Source: Actinomycetota bacterium (GTDB taxonomy: Bacteria > Actinomycetota > Acidimicrobiia > Acidimicrobiales > Ilumatobacteraceae). From it: a DNA stretch of 43,842 nucleotides. Positions within the stretch are counted from its first letter, which is position 1. Every line of letters starts with the position of its first letter. The position numbers were made by a program, and so were the translations under genes. The notes beneath the pieces were generated by a model that was not told the origin of the DNA, did not search any database, and worked only from the letters and a program-made list of their open reading frames with translations. Shown here piece after piece: positions 7,687 through 15,052 of the stretch. The stretch spans positions 1 to 43,842 of the forward strand of contig CAUJET010000023.1 in the NCBI GenBank assembly GCA_963169665.1, given 5' to 3'.

Positions 7687-8916
7687 ATGAAGGCGTTGCA
7701 GGTCGACAAGAAGCTGGCGAAGCTGGGCATGGCGCGGATGCTGTCGTCGCTGTCCCCCGCCGCTGCGGTACGGATGGGACCGCTCGAGCTCGTCACCATC
7801 GATCCGCCGGCGTTGCCGGGTCCCGGCTGGCACCGGGTGCACACCCATCTCGCCGGCATCTGCGGCAGCGACCTCGCCACCGTCGAGGGCCACGCGTCCG
7901 CCTACTTCGACGACTGGGTGAGCTTCCCGTTCGTGCCCGGCCACGAGGTGGTGGGCCATCTCGACGACGGCCGTCGCGTGGTGATCGAACCCGTGCTCGG
8001 CCATGCCGCACGCGGGTTCGAGCCGCCGTTCGAGGGTGCCGCTCCCGGCGATGGCAACGACTACGCGCACCTCGCCACCGGCCATCTCGAACCCGGCATC
8101 CAGATCGGCTTCTGCAACTCCACGTGCGGCGGCTGGGCCCCCGAGTTCATCGCCCACGAGAGCCAACTCCACGAGATCCCCGACTCGATGACCGACGAGC
8201 AGGCCGTCCTCGTCGAGCCGGCGGCCGGTGGCATCCACGCCGCGCTGCTCACCCTCCCGGTGCTCGCCGGGGTCGAACGCCCCATCGTCGCCGTGCTCGG
8301 CGCCGGCACGATGGGTCTGTGTGCGATCGCCGGCCTGCGCCGGTACGTGCCGAACGTGCAGATCGTGGTCGGCGCCCGCTACCCGCACCAGCAGGCGCTC
8401 GCCAAGGCGATGGGCGCCGACATCGTCGGCAAGCCCGACGAACTCGCCCGGGCCGTGCGCCGGATCACCGGCAGCCACATGATCGGCGACCACCTGTCCG
8501 GCGGCGCCGACGCGACGATCGACGCGGTCGGCACGAGCGCGTCCATCGCCGACTGCCTCCGCCTCACCCGGCCCCGCGGGCGGGTGGTGCTGATGGGCAT
8601 GCCCGCTCAGGTGAGCGTCGACCTCACCGGCCTGTGGCACCGCGAGACCCAGCTCGTCGGCGCCTACACCTATGGCACCGAGACCATGCCCGACGGCTCG
8701 CGTCGGCGCACGTTCGACCTCGCGATCGAGACCGCGCAGCAGCTCGGCCTCGACCGCCTCCTGTCGGCCACCTATCGCATCGACGACCACGACGACGCCA
8801 TCGCCCACGCAGCGGCCGCCGGCCGACGCGGTGCGGTGAAGATTGCGTTCGACCTGAGACCCGTCTCCAAGACTTCTGGGACCACGACTCCCCAGTCCAA
8901 GAAAGAGAGTGCCTGA
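7687..8916 (+). CDS. Zinc-type alcohol dehydrogenase (MDR superfamily)
   Basis: A 409-aa medium-chain dehydrogenase/reductase. The catalytic zinc ligands are visible (GICGSD with Cys59; GHE with His86 and Glu87), as is the Rossmann loop GAGTMG. The lobe that normally holds the four-cysteine structural zinc (about residues 100-130) has none of those cysteines, although the fold continues normally. It probably interconverts an alcohol and an aldehyde or ketone made in the same operon. It lies 61 bp after the reductase-HAD gene and its TGA shares one base with the ATG of the next gene, so the two are translated together. Confidence 0.85.
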   Translation: MKALQVDKKLAKLGMARMLSSLSPAAAVRMGPLELVTIDPPALPGPGWHRVHTHLAGICGSDLATVEGHASAYFDDWVSFPFVPGHEVVGHLDDGRRVVIEPVLGHAARGFEPPFEGAAPGDGNDYAHLATGHLEPGIQIGFCNSTCGGWAPEFIAHESQLHEIPDSMTDEQAVLVEPAAGGIHAALLTLPVLAGVERPIVAVLGAGTMGLCAIAGLRRYVPNVQIVVGARYPHQQALAKAMGADIVGKPDELARAVRRITGSHMIGDHLSGGADATIDAVGTSASIADCLRLTRPRGRVVLMGMPAQVSVDLTGLWHRETQLVGAYTYGTETMPDGSRRRTFDLAIETAQQLGLDRLLSATYRIDDHDDAIAHAAAAGRRGAVKIAFDLRPVSKTSGTTTPQSKKESA

Positions 8917-10505
8917 TGCCTCGTCCCGGATTCGTCCTCGAGGTCGATCGCTCCACGCCGTCGGTGCTGTTCTGGCGCGGGGAGAACTTCAGCCTCGAGA
9001 AGCTGCCGGCCGGCCGCAGTCGGGTGATCTACCCGCCCGAGCCGCTCAAGCCCCTCGACGACATCGACGGCGCGATCCAGCACGCGCTGTTGAACCCGAT
9101 CGACCAGGACCCGCTGCCGGCGCTGCTGTTCCCCGGCATGCGCCTCACGATCTGCTTCGACGACGTGAGCCTGCCGTTGCCGAAGATGCAGAAGCCCGAC
9201 ACTCGCCAGCGGGTGATCGAGGCCGTGCTCGACATGGCGGCCGAGGCCGGTGTCGACGACGTCCACATCATCGCTGCGCTCGGCCTGCACCGACGGATGC
9301 ACGAATACGAGCTGCGCCACGCCCTCGGCGATCGCATCTACGACGCGTTCCACCCGCGAGGCATGCTCTACCAGCACGACGCGGAGGACCACGACAACCT
9401 CGCCGTCCTCGGCACCACCGACCACGGTGAGGTGCTGGAGATCAACAAGCGTGCGGCCGAGAGCGATCTCGTCGTCTACGTGAACATCAACTCGGTGCCG
9501 ATGGACGGCGGCTGGAAGAGCATCTGCACCGGCCTCGCCAGCTACCGCTGCCTCAGCCACCACCACAACGGTGAGACGTTGCAGAACACCCGCAGCCTGT
9601 CGGGCCATCGCAAGCACAGCGCCCTGCACACGAGCATCTGGCGCATGGGTCAGGTGCTGCAGCAGAACGGTCCGAAGCTGTTCCAGATCGAGACCACGCT
9701 CAACACCGACATGTTCCCGAAGCCGTTCGACTTCATCAACAAGCGCGAGTGGGAGTGGACCGCGAAGGACCGGGCCACGTACCTCGCCACCACGAAGTCG
9801 CTGAACCGCACGCCGTTGCGCATCGCCCGGAAGATCTTCCACAACATCGAGGCGCCGCACCAGATGACGAGCATCCAGGCCGGCGAGACCGAGGCGGTGC
9901 ACGCGCTCACCCTCGAACACGTCTACCGCCAGCAGCTCGTGCCGGTGGAGGGCCAGACCGACATCCTCACGATGGGCATCCCGTTCGTGTGCCCGTACAA
10001 CCCCGACGGCGTGATGAACCCGATCCTCGTGATGTGCATGGGCCTCGGGTACCTGTTCAACATGTACCGGAACAAGCCGCTGGTGCGTCAGGGTGGCGTG
10101 ATCATCATGACCCACCCCACGTACCGCGACTTCCACCCGGTGCACCACCCGAGCTACATCGACTTCTTCGAGCAGGTGCTGCCCGACACCACCGACCCCG
10201 TCGTGATGGGTCACAAGTGGGAGAAGCAGTACGCCGAGGACGAGTGGTACCGGCACCTGTACCGCACCGGCAACGCCTATCACGGCGTCCATCCGTTCTA
10301 CGCCTGGTACTGGGGCGCACACGGTCAGCAGCACGCCGGCAAGGTCATCATCGTCGGCGGCGACGCACCGACCGTGCGCCGACTCGGCTTCACCCCTGCG
10401 TCCACCATGGACGACGCGTTCGAGATCGCGAGCGACGTCGTCGGCCGCACGCCCACCGTCACCCATCTGCACGTGCCGGCCCTGCTGGTGGCCGACGTCT
10501 CGTGA
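8916..10505 (+). CDS. LarA/DUF2088-like protein
   Basis: A 529-aa protein whose N-terminal half matches the lactate-racemase (LarA, DUF2088) family: D82-D83 loop, GLHRRM with His125 and GGWKS with Lys201, at places where LarA holds its nickel-pincer cofactor and substrate. The family loop DDxTRP reads DDVSLP here, so the usual Arg is Leu86. LarA enzymes racemise 2-hydroxy acids, but with that change and no lar maturation genes in view the reaction is uncertain. The C-terminal half is rich in His, Trp and Tyr. The ATG overlaps the upstream TGA, and the end overlaps the acyltransferase gene by 4 bp. Confidence 0.75.
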   Translation: MPRPGFVLEVDRSTPSVLFWRGENFSLEKLPAGRSRVIYPPEPLKPLDDIDGAIQHALLNPIDQDPLPALLFPGMRLTICFDDVSLPLPKMQKPDTRQRVIEAVLDMAAEAGVDDVHIIAALGLHRRMHEYELRHALGDRIYDAFHPRGMLYQHDAEDHDNLAVLGTTDHGEVLEINKRAAESDLVVYVNINSVPMDGGWKSICTGLASYRCLSHHHNGETLQNTRSLSGHRKHSALHTSIWRMGQVLQQNGPKLFQIETTLNTDMFPKPFDFINKREWEWTAKDRATYLATTKSLNRTPLRIARKIFHNIEAPHQMTSIQAGETEAVHALTLEHVYRQQLVPVEGQTDILTMGIPFVCPYNPDGVMNPILVMCMGLGYLFNMYRNKPLVRQGGVIIMTHPTYRDFHPVHHPSYIDFFEQVLPDTTDPVVMGHKWEKQYAEDEWYRHLYRTGNAYHGVHPFYAWYWGAHGQQHAGKVIIVGGDAPTVRRLGFTPASTMDDAFEIASDVVGRTPTVTHLHVPALLVADVS

Positions 10506-11521
10506 GCGAGAAGAAGGGCGTGTCGGCGGCGACCATGCGCCGCGCGGGCAGGGTCGCCGACCTGGCGAGCGCTCCCCTGCGCGCTGCGCTCAAGCCGACG
10601 AACAAGCTCGGCTTCCCCTACCGGCCGCCGACGGTGCCCAAGGGCGTCGAGGTCCCCGAGACCCCGAGCAAGCTCGGCGCCGACTACGACACCGACTGGG
10701 CCCGTCGGGCACCGGCGAACGCGGCGCGCAGCGTGATCAACCGCGGCCCGTTGCAGCTGATGGTGAAGGTGCTCGCCGACCCCGAGATCCTGGGCGTCGA
10801 TCGGCTCGCCGATCTGCAGGCCAAGGGCGACGACGCACCGGCGTTGATCTTCGCCCCCAACCATCACAGCCACGTCGACACGCCGCTGATGGTGACGGCC
10901 GTGCCGGAGCCGTGGCGTTCGAAGCTCACGATCGCCGCCGCCGCCGACTACTTCTTCGACAAGCGTGTGAAGGGTGCTGCCGCCGCGCTCGCGTTGAACG
11001 CCCTGCCGATCGACCGCGAGGTCACCGGCCGCAAGTCGAGCGACCTGATCCGCAACCTGATCGACGACGGGTGGAGCCTCGTGATCTATCCCGAGGGTGG
11101 ACGCTCCCCCGACGGCTGGGGCCAGGAGTTCAAGGGCGGCGCCGCGTACCTGTCGATCCGCACCGGCGCACCCGTGGTGCCGGTCTTCATCGACGGCACC
11201 GGCGCGATCTTCGGCAAGGGGATGAAGCGCCCGAAGCCCGGGAAGTCGCGGGTCGTGTTCGGTGCGCCGCTGCGGCCCGTGGAGGGCGAGTCGACCCGCC
11301 GGTTCAACGCCCGCATCGAGGCGGCCGTCACGGCACTCGGCGACGAGGCACTCACCGACTTCTGGACCGCTCGCCAGCGTGCAGCCACGAAGACCAACCC
11401 GAAGCTGACCGGCCCCGAGTACCACGGCTGGCGACGGCAGTGGCAGCTCAGCGAGCAGCGCAAGCTCGGTGCAGCCGGCGTGCGTCGCCGCCAGAAGCGG
11501 CGTTGGCCCGACCTCGACTGA
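10502..11521 (+). CDS. PlsC-type 1-acylglycerol-3-phosphate acyltransferase
   Basis: A 339-aa acyltransferase with the family's HX4D motif (NHHSHVD, His121 to Asp126) and the acceptor-binding motif YPEGGRS about 80 residues later. There is no obvious transmembrane helix; a basic N-terminus could bind the membrane surface. It probably moves an acyl group onto a glycerol-phosphate-like acceptor. I chose the GTG at 10502, which overlaps the previous gene's TGA (GTGA). An ATG at 10535 is also possible. Last gene of the TetR-controlled operon, so the four proteins probably act in one lipid pathway. Confidence 0.85.
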   Translation: MSEKKGVSAATMRRAGRVADLASAPLRAALKPTNKLGFPYRPPTVPKGVEVPETPSKLGADYDTDWARRAPANAARSVINRGPLQLMVKVLADPEILGVDRLADLQAKGDDAPALIFAPNHHSHVDTPLMVTAVPEPWRSKLTIAAAADYFFDKRVKGAAAALALNALPIDREVTGRKSSDLIRNLIDDGWSLVIYPEGGRSPDGWGQEFKGGAAYLSIRTGAPVVPVFIDGTGAIFGKGMKRPKPGKSRVVFGAPLRPVEGESTRRFNARIEAAVTALGDEALTDFWTARQRAATKTNPKLTGPEYHGWRRQWQLSEQRKLGAAGVRRRQKRRWPDLD

Positions 11522-11545
11522 CGTCGGTGCTGGGCCGCTCGGGTG

Positions 11546-12514
11546 TCAGTCCCGACGAGCCAGGAAGAACGACCGGTCGACCTCGAGCGTGAGGTCGTCA
11601 CGGCGCAACACGCTGTGGGCATCGTCCTCGGAGGCGAGCGCGGCGAGCGTTGCGAGGTCGTCCGCGCCGAGTCGATCGACCGCCATCCGTTGCGACATCT
11701 GCAGCCCCTGGAGCACGTACCGGCGAGCGGTGTCATCGAGCGGGGCGGGGACCGACAGCGCGAGCTCCCCGCTGTCGACCACGGCGAACCCTGCGTCGGC
11801 CAAGAGTGCCGGCCAGTCGAGCGTCATCGCACCGGGTGGCAGGTGCTCGGTCACCGCCGCCGTGACCGCCGCCCGGTGGCGGTCGACGAAGCCGTCGTTG
11901 CCGACGTCGAACCCGGTCGGCAGGCTGCCCCGGGCGCCAGGTCCGAACTCGACGATGGCGAGCAGCCCACCCGGGCGGAGTACGTCGTGCAGTTGCCGCA
12001 GGGTGTCCACCGGCGATGCCACGTGGTGCAGGACCATCGACGCCCAGACGATGTCGGCGGCGCCGAGCGCATCGAGCGGCTGCTCGAGATCGGCCACCTC
12101 GGTGTGCACTCGCTCGCCGACGCCATGGGCGACCGCACGATCGTGCACGAGGTCGAGCAGCGGCGCCGAGGCGTCGACCGCGACGGCGCTCGCGCCGGGG
12201 AACGCTGCCGCCAGTGCGACGGCCGCCACACCAGGTCCGCTCCCCACGTCGAGGATGCGGTCGACGGTCAGCCCGTCGGCCTGCGCAGCGGCGGCGATAC
12301 GGGCGATCGCACCGGCGATGATCGGCATCGCCACGTCGCCCTCGAGTTGCAGACGTGCGCCGAAATCGGCCCAGTCGCGGTCGCCCGGCGCCTGGTGGTG
12401 ATCGTGCCCGTGCCCGTGCCCGTGCCCGTGCTCGTGGGTGTGCCCGTGTTCGTGGGTGTGCCCGTGTTCGTGGGTGTGCCCGGGGTCATGCGCCGGATGA
12501 TGTTCGTGTGCCAC
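11546..12514 (-). CDS. Class I SAM methyltransferase with a histidine-rich N-terminal tail
   Basis: A 322-aa methyltransferase with the SAM-binding motif ILDVGSGPGVAAVAL, an acidic loop AVDASAPLL and the post-II motif IVWASMVLHHV. Substrate unknown. Residues about 3-40 are a low-complexity tail of HEHGHT and HGHG repeats that could bind Zn, Ni, Cu or Co. The frame is open to 12568, but a -10 TACGGT (12526-12521) predicts +1 exactly at the GTG at 12514, and this start keeps the tail in the protein. Divergent from an esterase gene with the same promoter core. Confidence 0.8.
   Translation of the reverse strand: MAHEHHPAHDPGHTHEHGHTHEHGHTHEHGHGHGHGHDHHQAPGDRDWADFGARLQLEGDVAMPIIAGAIARIAAAAQADGLTVDRILDVGSGPGVAAVALAAAFPGASAVAVDASAPLLDLVHDRAVAHGVGERVHTEVADLEQPLDALGAADIVWASMVLHHVASPVDTLRQLHDVLRPGGLLAIVEFGPGARGSLPTGFDVGNDGFVDRHRAAVTAAVTEHLPPGAMTLDWPALLADAGFAVVDSGELALSVPAPLDDTARRYVLQGLQMSQRMAVDRLGADDLATLAALASEDDAHSVLRRDDLTLEVDRSFFLARRD
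12407..12482 (-). repeat. In-frame tandem repeat coding the histidine tail
   Basis: An 18-bp unit (CCGTGTTCGTGGGTGTGC on the plus strand) is repeated about three times and is followed by CCGTGC hexamers. It codes HTHEHG and HGHG repeats in the methyltransferase N-terminus. Units differ by multiples of three bases, so copy-number change would keep the frame. Confidence 0.8.
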
Positions 12515-12536
12515 GGACGGACCGTACAGTGCCCCG
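12515..12536. promoter_or_regulatory. Shared symmetric promoter, methyltransferase and esterase
   Basis: Two -10 hexamers share the bases TA at 12525-12526. TACAGT (12525-12530) puts +1 at 12537, the first base of the esterase GTG. TACGGT on the minus strand (12526-12521) puts +1 at 12514, the first base of the methyltransferase GTG. Both genes should be strictly leaderless. Confidence 0.6.
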
Positions 12537-13619
12537 GTGCGCCGAGCCCCTGTCGCCTCCCCCGACATCGATCAGAGCTCCCGCAACGCCCGGCTCCGCG
12601 TCCACGGCCTCGTGGTCGCCGTGGCCGTGGTGATCGCGGCGTGCAGCGGCAGCGGCCCGGCCGGATCGCCCAGCACCGCGTCAGACGCTGCATCGGCACC
12701 TGCGGCCGCGGTGGCCGACGTCGCGACCACCGTCGCCGACGCCACGCCGGCGACCGCCTCGCCGGCTACCACCACAGCGTCCACCGATCCATCGCTCCCT
12801 GAGGACGCCACGACCGGCGCCACGACCGGCGCGCTGATCGAGGCACGTCCCGTCGACGTGATCGTGCCCGACGATCTGCCCGACGGTCCGGTGCCGCTGG
12901 TCGTCGTGCTCCACGGCTACAGCGGCACGGCCGACGTGCAGCAGCAGTACTTCCGGTTCCAGGACGCGGCGGCTGTCCGCGGCGTGATCCTCGCCTACCC
13001 CGACGGCACCCCCGACCGGCGCGACCTCCGGTTCTGGAACGCCACCGACGCGTGCTGCAACTTCTTCGGCTCCGACGTCGACGACGTGGCCTATCTCGCG
13101 GCCGTCGTCGACCATGTGCGCAGCCTGCACACCGTCGACCCGAAGCGAATCTTCCTCGCCGGCCATTCCAACGGCGGCTTCATGTCGTACCGCCTGGCGT
13201 GCGAGCGCGCCGATCTGTTCGCCGCCGTGGTGAGTCTCGCCGGTGCCACGTACGCCGATCCGCTCGACTGCTCGCCGAGCGAACCGGTGAGCATCGCCCA
13301 GGTGCACGGCACCGTCGACGAGGTGATCGCCTACGACGGCGGCGACATCATCGGCAACGAGTACCCCTCGGCGGCCGTCACCGCCGCGACCTGGGCGGCC
13401 TACAACGGATGCGACACGGTGATCGAGCCCCTTGGCGATGCGATCGACGTCGACCGGGACCTCGCGGGTGCCGAGACCACCGTCGCCCGGTTCGGAGACT
13501 GCCCGTCGACGGGCGCCGTCGAGCTGTGGACGATCGCCGACGGTCGGCACATCCCGAAGCTCACCGACGGCTTCGCCGACGCGGTGTTCGACTTCTTCGA
13601 CGCCCACCCCAAGGGCTGA
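12537..13619 (+). CDS. LpqC-like alpha/beta-hydrolase esterase lipoprotein
   Basis: A 360-aa secreted lipoprotein of the polyhydroxybutyrate depolymerase/feruloyl esterase (LpqC) family. The signal peptide ends in lipobox IAAC (Cys36), followed by a Ser/Thr/Ala-rich linker to about residue 95. The oxyanion strand LVVVLHGYSG, the nucleophile GHSNGG (Ser211), HGTVDE (Asp261) and GRHIPK (His338) give a plausible full triad. It would hydrolyse an ester substrate outside the cell; which one cannot be told. The GTG start is placed by the shared leaderless promoter. Confidence 0.88.
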   Translation: MRRAPVASPDIDQSSRNARLRVHGLVVAVAVVIAACSGSGPAGSPSTASDAASAPAAAVADVATTVADATPATASPATTTASTDPSLPEDATTGATTGALIEARPVDVIVPDDLPDGPVPLVVVLHGYSGTADVQQQYFRFQDAAAVRGVILAYPDGTPDRRDLRFWNATDACCNFFGSDVDDVAYLAAVVDHVRSLHTVDPKRIFLAGHSNGGFMSYRLACERADLFAAVVSLAGATYADPLDCSPSEPVSIAQVHGTVDEVIAYDGGDIIGNEYPSAAVTAATWAAYNGCDTVIEPLGDAIDVDRDLAGAETTVARFGDCPSTGAVELWTIADGRHIPKLTDGFADAVFDFFDAHPKG

Positions 13620-13637
13620 GCCCGCCGCCCGCGCCGG

Positions 13638-14282
13638 TCAGAGCAGATCGGCGAGGGCGGCCTCGAGCGTCGCCACCCGGGCCTCGAGCTCGGCCACGCG
13701 AGCCGCGAGCGCGTCGGCGATCTCCGGGTCGGCTCCCATCACGACGCCGGTGCTCCCGGCACCGCCCGACAGGTGGGTGGGTGACTCGGCGGGTTCGGGC
13801 TCCTCGGCGAGCAACTGCTGCCACCGCGGTTCCTTCTGCCCCGGCCGGCGTTCGAGCAGCCGCACCAGCTCGCGCTGCTGCAGGGCGTCGAGCACCTCCT
13901 GCACCTCGCCGAGCGAGTCGAACGAGTGCTGACGTTCGGTGCGCGAACGCAACTCGGCCACCGTCTGTGGGCCGCGGAGCAGCAACACCGACAGCAGCGC
14001 TGCGGCGTCGGGTTCGACCTCCCACGTCTCGTCTGCCACCTGGCGGTAGCGGGTGACACTGCGCCCGTGCGAGGGGTGCACGAGCCGGGCGAGGCCCTGG
14101 GTCTTCAACGACCCGATCGCGGTCTCCACGTCGTGGTCGGTGAGCTGCATGATCGGCTCGCGCGAGCTGCTCTGGTTGCACGCGCTGACGAGGGCGTTCA
14201 ACGTGAGCGGGTACTGGTCGGGCACGGTGCGTTGCTTCTCCAGCAGGCACCCGAGCACGCGGGCCTCGACGACGGTCAACAC
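13638..14282 (-). CDS. DUF480 (YceH) family protein
   Basis: A 214-aa protein opening VVEARVLGCLLEKQRTVPDQYPLTLNAL (in parts: VEARVLGCLLEKQ, then YPLTLNALV), the signature of the DUF480/YceH family, which folds as two winged helices. Function unknown. The last 30 residues are a short predicted coiled coil (RVAELEARVATLEAAL) after a Pro/Glu/Ser-rich linker, so it may oligomerise. GTG start. A -10 TAGCGT (14295-14290) gives +1 one base before it. It converges with the esterase gene, 18 bp apart. Confidence 0.85.
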   Translation of the reverse strand: MLTVVEARVLGCLLEKQRTVPDQYPLTLNALVSACNQSSSREPIMQLTDHDVETAIGSLKTQGLARLVHPSHGRSVTRYRQVADETWEVEPDAAALLSVLLLRGPQTVAELRSRTERQHSFDSLGEVQEVLDALQQRELVRLLERRPGQKEPRWQQLLAEEPEPAESPTHLSGGAGSTGVVMGADPEIADALAARVAELEARVATLEAALADLL

Positions 14283-14313
14283 GATCCGGACGCTACCTGC
14301 AACAATCCCTCAC
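14283..14313. promoter_or_regulatory. Divergent promoter of the DUF480 and glyoxalase-like genes
   Basis: On the minus strand TAGCGT (14295-14290) puts +1 at 14283, one base before the DUF480 GTG. On the plus strand AACAAT (14301-14306) puts +1 at 14313, one base before the ATG. A weaker plus hexamer TACCTG (14294-14299) shares its TA with the minus one. Confidence 0.4.
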
Positions 14314-14985
14314 ATGATCCGGCTCCGCCAGGTGGCCCTCGTGGCCCACGACCTCGAGCTCACCACCGATTTCCTGCGACACCTGCTCGCGGTCGACGTC
14401 TGCTACCGCGACCCCGGCGTCGCCGAGTTCGGGCTCCACAACACCCTCCTGCTGATCGGCGACCAGTTCCTGGAGGTGGTCTCCCCCACCCAGGCCGGCA
14501 CCACGGCCGGCCGCCTGCTCGACAAGCGGCAGCTGGGATGCACGGGATACATGGCGATCTACGAGGTCGACGACCTCGACCGCCGAGAGGCCGCGCTCAC
14601 CGAGCGCGGCGTGCGCATCGTGTGGCGCGGCGACGTCCACGACATCCGCGGCCGGCACCTGCACCCCTCCGACGTGGGCGGCGCGCTCGTGAGCATCGAC
14701 CAGCCGGTCCCGAACGGCGCGTGGCGATGGGGCGGTCCCAGCTGGCCGGCACACGCCCACGCCGACACCTCGGTCGTCACGGGCATCGCCGGGATCCACG
14801 TCGCGGCGAACGATCCGGCTGCGATGCGGGCCCGGTGGAGCGAGCTGGAGCTCGCTCACGGGGTCTCGTTCCATCCCGCCGGCGACCACGGCGAGGGCAT
14901 CGATGCGCTCGACGTCGTCGCCACTGATCGGGAGCGCGCCGGTGAGGTGCACCAGCTCGACGGCTTCGAGGTCCGCTTCGTCTGA
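14314..14985 (+). CDS. VOC-superfamily (glyoxalase-like) protein
   Basis: A 223-aa protein with two vicinal-oxygen-chelate-like halves: IRLRQVALVAHDLELTTDFL at the start and a second VTGIAGIHVAANDPAAMRA near residue 150. It resembles the Glyoxalase_3 group; metal ligands and substrate are not certain. I chose the ATG at 14314 because the fold starts there; the longer upstream frame overlaps the divergent gene. It lies 67 bp before the first LAL regulator, which has no promoter of its own that I can see, so the two may be co-transcribed. Confidence 0.8.
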   Translation: MIRLRQVALVAHDLELTTDFLRHLLAVDVCYRDPGVAEFGLHNTLLLIGDQFLEVVSPTQAGTTAGRLLDKRQLGCTGYMAIYEVDDLDRREAALTERGVRIVWRGDVHDIRGRHLHPSDVGGALVSIDQPVPNGAWRWGGPSWPAHAHADTSVVTGIAGIHVAANDPAAMRARWSELELAHGVSFHPAGDHGEGIDALDVVATDRERAGEVHQLDGFEVRFV

Positions 14986-15052
14986 GCAGGACGACGCACC
15001 GCCGCTCCCCCGCATCGCACGCACCACGCCCACGGACACGACCCACCGACCC

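Noticed and set aside
11522..11549. A further 19-bp repeat unit in the acyltransferase/methyltransferase gap
   Set aside because: A CTCGGGTG match is present at this convergent junction, but the rest of the unit differs. A single degenerate unit is not evidence.
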